Below, one piece after another: positions 20,501 through 23,198 of a stretch of 23,198 nt of DNA. This DNA is from Hyphochytrium catenoides (lineage: Eukaryota; Sar; Hyphochytriomycetes; Hyphochytriales; Hyphochytriaceae). The translations under genes and the position numbers were made by a program. Position 1 is the first letter of the stretch, and the number at the start of each line of letters is the position of its first letter. The stretch spans positions 1 to 23,198 of the forward strand of contig FLMG01003690.1 in NCBI GenBank assembly GCA_900088475.1. Reading direction: 5' to 3'. A model generated the notes under the pieces. That model had not been told where the DNA came from. It searched no databases and saw only the letters and a program-made list of their open reading frames with translations.

Positions 20501-21044
20501 TCTAGCCCCTGAGATAGTCTACTTTGATGAAGGAGGGAAGGATATGTCCATCCATCCCTATGATGCCTTCAATTTGGGCCGGCCAGAAACCATAGAGAGT
20601 CTATTTATTATGTACAGAGTTACGGGTAAGGGACATCCTTTCACTGAAGCTCTTTCACTGTAGCTCTCTGCAAGTACTGGTTCTTCCCCTGTTGTTGGAG
20701 CTCATCGTTATCTCGTGCCTGGCTGGCTTTGTTGACCTGTTTCCTTGCACTGACGTCTGCAACTTGCTCCAGGTGATAACAAGTATCGAGATTGGGGCTG
20801 GGAGATCTTCGAATCTTTTGAGAAATATGCGAGAGTTAAAAGCGGAGGCTACTGTGCTTTGAACAACCTGCTGGAGAAAGAGCCACAGTGTAGGGACACT
20901 ATGGAAAGCTTCTTTCTTGCTGAGACGCTGAAGTACTTCTTCCTACTATTTTCTGATGATCCCACTCTTATTCCTTTGGATCAGTTTGTTCTCAACACTG
21001 AGGCACATCCGCTTCCTATAAGTGCTAAACGTGGCGCTGTATAA
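17580..21044 (+). CDS. Class I mannosyl-oligosaccharide alpha-1,2-mannosidase (GH47), 10 exons
   Basis: The enzyme would remove alpha-1,2-linked mannoses from N-glycans in the ER or Golgi lumen, using calcium. Exons inferred from homology and GT-AG sites are 17580-17783, 17947-18463, 18612-18712, 18909-19049, 19297-19358, 19529-19598, 19736-19796, 20103-20308, 20478-20625 and 20773-21044. Their sum is 594 codons including TAA, with every phase matching. Residues 1-31 are a basic tail, 32-49 a single membrane anchor (type II), 50-140 a Ser/Pro-rich stem and 141-593 the GH47 domain. Visible family features are [19 protein letters not shown], catalytic acids E224 (NLFET), D418 (KMDHL) and E491 (RPET), the conserved cysteine pair C422/C452, SGLAPEIV, and T579 in NTEAHPLPI (calcium site). 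The first donor (17784 or 17781) is the only uncertain junction. SGLAPEIV and overall length fit the ER or Golgi class I enzymes rather than EDEM proteins. Confidence 0.93.
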
Positions 21045-21418
21045 CGAACCATAAAGGAAATCAAATTATCTTGCCACCGTTTCTCTCCCTGTATGTAGAT
21101 CCCGCTTTCCTGCTGCCCTATGCCTATTTTTATGGAAAGATAAGGAAGTAGGCCACTTGGCCTTTCCCTAGCTGTTTCGCCGTTTCTATAGACTTTCTCG
21201 TTCAGAAGGAGGCTGTTAGTAAGGAGTAATGATAAAGCACATGGGTATAGGGTCTCTCTAACATCTTAGGAACTCCAATTCTCTGTGGTTTCCGCACTAG
21301 TGTCACGGCCATTACTATGCTGCCTGAGAAGGACTAGGGCTTCAGTGAAGATCTTATATCAGTGGGAGGACCCGCGAGGGAAGAAGCAAGCGGGACTTCT
21401 GTCAGCTCAGATGTCAGG
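21045..21418. other. Spacer between convergent mannosidase and DsbA-like genes
   Basis: These 374 bases hold the 3' ends of both transcripts. I see no further coding sequence or clear terminator or poly(A) signal. Confidence 0.5.
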
Positions 21419-22884
21419 CTAATGGGCAGATTGCCGCTCTACGATCTTCTGGAAAATGTTGACGAATGTGTCAGGTTCTTGCGCTCCGGAGATGGTCACC
21501 CTGTCGTCGATGATAACTGTAGACAACAAAATGGCATGTCAACGGACAGGGACTACTTAGATAGTCAAAAGCAAAAGCAAGGTCATCAGAGAATGGATGA
21601 GGGCTCCCGATATACATAACGAGACAAAGCTCTTGATCAACGGAGGACGAACGAGGGAAACGAAATTAGGTGCTGTCAGATAGGAATCCTTAACCAAAGC
21701 TAAAGAAAGAGGGAAGAGGGCGTGCAACAGCTAGGTAGCAGAGACTTACAGAATGGAACCCCAGTGATTCCCCACTTCTTTCTCCAGGTGTTTATCTCTT
21801 GGCGCACCTCCGCTTCTCCCTCTCCATTTCGTAGCATCTCCTCCGCTCCAGTCACTCCGACACCGTTGGCTGCTTCGGCAAGGACTGCAGCATCTGAAAT
21901 GTTTTTGCTCTCGGTAAAGTAGCTCTTGAAGAGAGTTTCCAACATTTGACCCTCCTTACCCTTTCGACAGGAGCAGTTAGCGGAGAGTGGGGCGAGTGAG
22001 ACTCGACAGAGACAGAATCCAGGAGGAGGAGAATCAACATCAAGCATGCAAAAGCCTTTACTAGAAAGATAGACCATTGGACCGCTTCTGCCATAGAATT
22101 ACCTAGAATAGGCATCTAAGAATGATGGAAGCAAAGAGAGACGCAAAGAGCAGACAGTAGGATGGAGACTCCAACACGAAGAGGTTGTGGGTCAGAGGGT
22201 ACCTGCTTTCCTGCTAGAGCAACTAGACGGTGGCTGTCTAGGGTGTTGCCCACTTTGCCCTCGTACTTCATATCGATCCCTTCTCTTTTTGCCACTTCCA
22301 CCATGTAAGGGATCATCTTTTCCACTCTGTCAGCTCCGAACTTCTCTCTGTATCTTTGCTTCTTGTCTACACCTTCGCGAGGGAGTGTCGGATCCAGCTC
22401 GTACGGCCACCACTTGATGTTGAAGGTCAAACCCTCGTATTCTTCCTTCATCAGGTCAATGGCGGTCTCCAACCGTCTCTTGCCAATGTAGCACCTGAAG
22501 AACGGTGGATACAGCATTTTACTAAGTCTGCCCAGGAGCCTGCGGGCCAAAGATGAATAGTGGAAGAAGCAGAAAGTGCAGCGGAGAGCTGGAGAAGGGC
22601 CGTGCAGAAAAGAACACGACAATCAAGAACTGAAAAGTGAGGAAAAAGAAAGAGGTGAGGCAGGAGATAGAAGCGAAACTGTGGAGACAGAGCGGTACCA
22701 TCATCAGAGGAGCATAAAAACAAGATAGACAGGCACCACGAAGACATCATAAGGCAGGTTCAGCGCTTCTCCGCGGAATGGAGAACCGTGGTCCGTTGAT
22801 CTCCGTGATATCTGTCACTAGGCCTTACCAAGGGCAGATTGTGTCACTGACGATGTCGATCTTGATGGGGCGGAGAGCAGGCAT
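21419..22884 (-). CDS. DsbA/FrnE-type thioredoxin-fold oxidoreductase, 4 exons, 218 aa
   Basis: Exons on the minus strand are 22884-22829, 22494-22203, 21960-21750 and 21516-21419. They total 657 bases (218 aa plus TAG), with donors gtaagg, gtaccc and gtaagt and all phases consistent. The first exon encodes MPALRPIKIDIVSD and ends inside the Trp codon of the active site. The second begins by completing it, giving CPWC at residues 17-20 followed by YIGKRRLE. Other family features are WWPYELDP (47-54), GNTLDSHRL (101-109), LFKSYFTESKNISD (126-139), the cis-proline loop GVPFF (183-187) and SGAQE (196-200). Length matches the bacterial FrnE-like family. No signal peptide is visible, so a cytosolic thiol-disulphide role is likely; the natural substrate is unknown. 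The gene converges on the mannosidase gene. Confidence 0.93.
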
Positions 22885-23163
22885 CTTGGGCCAAGCTTCT
22901 TGGTCTTGCTCTATGGTAAAGTCGCGCTGTAGCTTAGCGTATAGACTTTATCGTGTCTCTACTCTTTCCGTCTCTCTCGATCAACACTTCGAAGTGCGGA
23001 AGGGTAACTGGAGCTGTGAGGATCTGTAGGCGTGCCGATAGGTCGGTAAATGAGATCTGAAAAGACAGAAACATAGCTGGTATCGCTGGAGGAACATGAT
23101 AGAAGATGAGTTCTATGTCTCTTGAGAGAGAGAGAGAGAAAGATAGAGAGCAGGGAGAGAGAG

Positions 23164-23198
<35 letters not shown>
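22885..23198. other. 5' flank of the DsbA-like gene ending in a microsatellite
   Basis: These 314 bases lie upstream of the DsbA-like start codon and should contain its promoter and 5' UTR. No upstream exon is needed, because the first exon starts with a good N-terminus. The last 75 bases are GA repeat. Confidence 0.5.
23124..23198. repeat. GA microsatellite running to the window edge
   Basis: From about 23124 the plus strand is nearly pure purine, ending in an uninterrupted (GA)n of about 30 bases at the right edge. It resembles the GA tract at 9955-10400 and may mark a contig end. Confidence 0.9.

Overview
The window is from a eukaryotic nuclear genome, most likely a protist or microalga. 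Two genes carry GT-AG introns (nine and three) that join conserved protein families exactly, both are eukaryotic housekeeping types, and spacers of 0.3-1.8 kb contain CT/GA-rich tracts and microsatellites. I cannot name the lineage; an alveolate or stramenopile would fit, but that is only a guess.

Layout. Positions 1-2138 (+) hold the 3' part of a multi-pass membrane protein with a glycosylation-site-rich outer domain, cut by the left edge. Positions 3015-16270 hold four homologous, intron-free genes of a large membrane protein family that I do not recognise, called here G1 (-, 5315-3015), G2 (-, 9398-6951), G3 (+, 11156-13362) and G4 (-, 16270-13724). Each encodes about 12 transmembrane segments as 6 + long polar loop + 6. 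Short conserved blocks lie before the first segment, inside the loop (a C-x3-[QN]WPL island), between segments 9 and 10, and at the C-terminus. G2 (815 aa) and G4 (848 aa) are intact and resemble each other. G1 and G3 resemble each other and are both interrupted. G1 has a single TGA exactly where G3 and G4 have cysteine. G3 has a TAG where its relatives have tyrosine, then a frameshift, then a TGA.

Positions 17580-21044 (+) hold a ten-exon class I alpha-1,2-mannosidase (GH47), reconstructed as 593 aa with an N-terminal membrane anchor and the catalytic acids, disulphide cysteines and calcium-site threonine in place. Positions 22884-21419 (-) hold a four-exon DsbA/FrnE-type thioredoxin-fold oxidoreductase (218 aa); its CPWC active site is assembled across the first intron. 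The window ends inside a GA microsatellite.

The most interesting content is the four-gene cluster: an apparently undescribed 6+6 membrane protein family, expanded locally and without introns beside intron-rich neighbours, with one subgroup decaying or, less likely, using a recoded stop. Nothing links the two enzymes functionally to the cluster beyond proximity. The N-glycan-trimming mannosidase acts in the secretory pathway through which such membrane proteins would pass.
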